A DNA stretch of 64,000 nucleotides from the NCBI GenBank assembly GCA_905221605.1, contig CAJNDS010002304.1, positions 374,001-438,000 on the forward strand. Reading direction: 5' to 3'. Shown here piece by piece: positions 54,246 to 64,000 of the stretch. The DNA is from Symbiodinium natans. Its lineage: Eukaryota > Sar > Dinophyceae > Suessiales > Symbiodiniaceae. Within the stretch, counting starts at the first letter, position 1; every line of letters begins with the position of its first letter. The notes below the pieces were generated by a model. The model did not search any database. It saw only the letters and a list, made by a program, of their open reading frames with translations, and was not told the DNA's origin. The position numbers were made by a program, and so were the translations under genes.

Positions 54246-54732
54246 ACCATTCTAATTCTTCTTATTGGGCTGGCACCTGCAGTTGCGAAGTTGCTAAGCC
54301 ATCATCAGTGCAGCATCTTTAGCGCGACTGCCGCAGAATGCTTCCAGGGACCACACTGACTGCACTAGTGCCCGATGTTGGCCTTGAAAAATCCTTCGCA
54401 CCTCGTTGCTTTCCTAGTGAATCGAGCCAAGTCTGCACCACAGCACAGCAGCACAGCAGCACCAGGGACTTGATGACGGAAAAGCCCCCCGAAACACAAA
54501 TGGAGGCTCAGCTTCATCCGGGTACGATGCAACGCCTGGACCCCCCAAAAAAACACCCAAGCTTTTTCAACAATCATAAGGGCATCAGCGGAAACTTTTT
54601 CCAAACGGGCCCGCGGCAAAACTCTCCGGCACCCAGCACCGATTTCATGGGTTCCTGGGAGCCGGTTGAGAACAAAACGTTGAAAGAGCGCCGCGCCGGT
54701 GTGGTGTCTAAGGCGCTTAGGGTTGTGGGATA

Positions 54733-54807
54733 CTTTTTAAGGGTTCAGGGTTTAGGGTTTAGGGTTTAGGGCTTAGGGTTAAGGGTTTAGGGTTTAGGGT
54801 TTAGGGT
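54733..54807. repeat. Interstitial telomere-like repeat (TTTAGGG)n
   Basis: About ten heptamers, with TTCAGGG, CTTAGGG and TTAAGGG variants. Homology between the two PNO copies begins roughly 40-50 bp beyond it, so it lies at the edge of the tandem duplication. Confidence 0.95.
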
Positions 54808-55036
54808 TAGCTCCTACAGTCTGTTGTTTTGAGTTTTTTTGCAAGCGCCAGCAAGCGGGTGTTGCAGCACTCTTCTTGAAACGCATGACGAGCACATCAG
54901 AACTTTCCGGGTTGCCCAGCATGTTCGTGGGGCTCTTTAACCCCGACACAAAGAAATTTCAGAAACTCTTTTTGAATGTTGGAGACCTGCATCAGCCGAG
55001 CACATCTTGTCCCGCTGACGTAGGATGCTGAGCGAT

Positions 55037-62630
<7,594 letters not shown>

Positions 62631-64000
62631 CTAGGACCATGCTTCCACGGTGTATCGGCCCTCCATCTTCAAGTTGGTGAGGGTGGCTTCGGCCTCCTCC
62701 TCGCCCACATTCTCGCTGGCCATCATGACCTGCTTCATGGCGGTGTAGATGTCCTGAGTCGGGCAACAGCTACAGCTAAGGCGTCAGTGTGCTGATTCGG
62801 CTGATTCGCGCGAACACACATGCAAGCAAACGGGTGGTCAAGGCCCGGATCCCGCATGCCGAGGCGCTTCCGGCACCTGGCGGGCGCTGCCGCAGACGTA
62901 GAAGTGCCCGTTCTGCCGCAGCATGTACTCGGCCACCTTCTCGCCGGCCTCCATGATCCGGTGCTGCACCTTGCTGAGATATGGAGGAAGGTTGTGACTG
63001 AGCCGTATAGGTAAGGCCAAAATCCTACAGCCCCATGCTCTAGCCAAATCCGGTGTACTGGTATGTACAGGTATTCCGGCAGATATGATGCCTCACAGCA
63101 TGCACCAAGGCACGTAGATCTTTCTAGCCTGCTCTCGGGAGAAGGCGGTGTGCATGGACAGCACACCCTCCTTGACGTAGCTCTCGAACTCCTCTCTGTA
63201 GAGATACTCGACGGCGTACCGCGCGCCGAAGAACAACATGCAGGGGCCGACCTTCTGGCCCTGTCGATGCTGACAGACGCGCTCCTGCGTCACCGCCCGC
63301 CAAGGCGCAAGGCCCGTGCCCATGCCGGCCATGAGCACCGGACTGGTTGGGTCCGTTGGCAGGACGATCGCGCTCTGCCGCACAGCGCACATGATTGTGG
63401 CTCCAGGCTTCTGGCCGCGCATGTAGCCAGTGCATTCGCCGAGTCGGAGCTCCTTCGTGCTCTCGACCTGCCAGTCTACTAGCACCACGCACAGCTGGAT
63501 CTTGTCTGGGTGCATCAGCGGGGAGCTGGCGATGGAGTAGCTGCGCGGCTTCAAGACAGGGATCATGTTCAGCAGCTGCTCAATGGGAGGCCTTGCACTC
63601 TTGAACTTCCTCAGCACGTCAGCATGGTGAGCGAAGTCGTGGGTGAGGTCGCGGTACAGGGCTTGCCCCTCTTCGCTGTTCTCAACGACGCTGCGCAGCT
63701 GGCTACGCTCTTTGTCGTCTGATGCGAAGAGCGACAGGGTCTCGAAGAATTTCCTGTTCGGCTTGCCGAAAATGTCCAGGACGTGCGAGAAGAGCTGGCG
63801 GACGTTGAGGTCCATTGGGCACCAGTTCCTTGCACCGTCCAGCGGCAGCACGCGCAGCTGCTGACCGGCATCCAGGCCCATGTCGGAGCAGAACTCCAGG
63901 ACCTTGTCCACGGGATTTCGTGGCCAAATGGCTAAACTCTCGCCTGTCTTGTACGAGACGGAAGTGCCCTCAATCTTGAACTCATAGTGGCGAATGTCGC
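62631..64000 (-). CDS. PNO: Pyruvate:NADP+ oxidoreductase, copy 2 (3' part; runs off the window)
   Basis: The last three exons of a second gene copy: 64000 (incomplete) to 63114, 62969-62868 and 62753-62631. They encode the FAD/NADPH reductase end, including PRSYSIASS, GMGTGLAPWRA and YVCGSARQVPE. The protein matches copy 1 almost residue for residue; the differences seen are KELRLG for KELRIG and LPTDPTS for LPKDPTS. Intron donors are GT and GC as in copy 1. Intron 10 is 144 nt here against 134 nt in copy 1. The stop codons are 7594 bp apart, so the genes form a head-to-tail tandem. The 5' part lies beyond the window. Confidence 0.95.

Overview
The window reads as nuclear DNA of a dinoflagellate, most like the Suessiales/Symbiodiniaceae. 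The evidence is: (1) introns whose donors are mostly GC rather than GT, with every acceptor I could resolve reading AG|G; (2) nearly all recognisable protein genes on one strand (minus), some as tandem copies; (3) a Ubl-RCC1 repeat protein of a type abundant in dinoflagellates; (4) many interstitial TTTAGGG/CCCTAAA tracts; (5) abundant decayed retroelements. The species assignment is inference; there is no organelle or bacterial signature.

Layout. 0-1.9 kb: no clear gene. 1.9-4.0 kb: an AT-rich, gene-free 2.1 kb block bounded by ~50 bp inverted repeats and carrying a large internal hairpin and degenerate tandem repeats. 4.4-10.6 kb: a tyrosine-recombinase (Ngaro/DIRS-type) retroelement with gag-like ORF, RT-RNase H ORF with a methyltransferase-like tail, a frameshifted recombinase, and complete split direct repeats. 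10.6-13.7 kb: an unidentified multi-exon gene. 15.9-17 kb: exon-like pieces. 18.9-21.6 kb: a polyQ/Pro-rich J-domain protein. 21.4-25.2 kb: dispersed repeats, telomere-like tracts and a few exon-like pieces. 25.3-27.2 kb: an unidentified multi-exon gene. 27.2-31.4 kb: mostly non-coding with telomere-like repeats. 31.4-35.5 kb: two copies of a GNAT acetyltransferase gene. 36.1-37.6 kb: the Ubl-RCC1 gene. 37.8-44.1 kb: a GC-rich region with remains of LINE-like elements on both strands. 46.2-47.4 kb: exon-like pieces. 47.6-48.8 kb: exons of a prolyl-4-hydroxylase-like 2-oxoglutarate oxygenase. 49.2-51.2 kb: two 8-bp GC-rich minisatellites around a G-rich hairpin array. 55.0-62.0 kb: a complete 12-exon pyruvate:NADP+ oxidoreductase (PNO) gene. 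62.6-64.0 kb: the 3' part of a second, nearly identical PNO copy in tandem.

The best-supported gene is PNO. The 12 exons I delimited sum to 5610 nt in one frame (1869 aa) and cover a full pyruvate:ferredoxin oxidoreductase fused to a flavodoxin-FAD-NADPH reductase module. Nine of its 11 introns start with GC, two with GT, and all 11 end AG|G. That rule was then used to delimit exons in the J-domain, GNAT, RCC1, hydroxylase and unidentified genes. The most unusual object is the 6.2 kb retroelement, whose four terminal repeats have the order A1-ORFs-B1-A2-B2 typical of tyrosine-recombinase retrotransposons.
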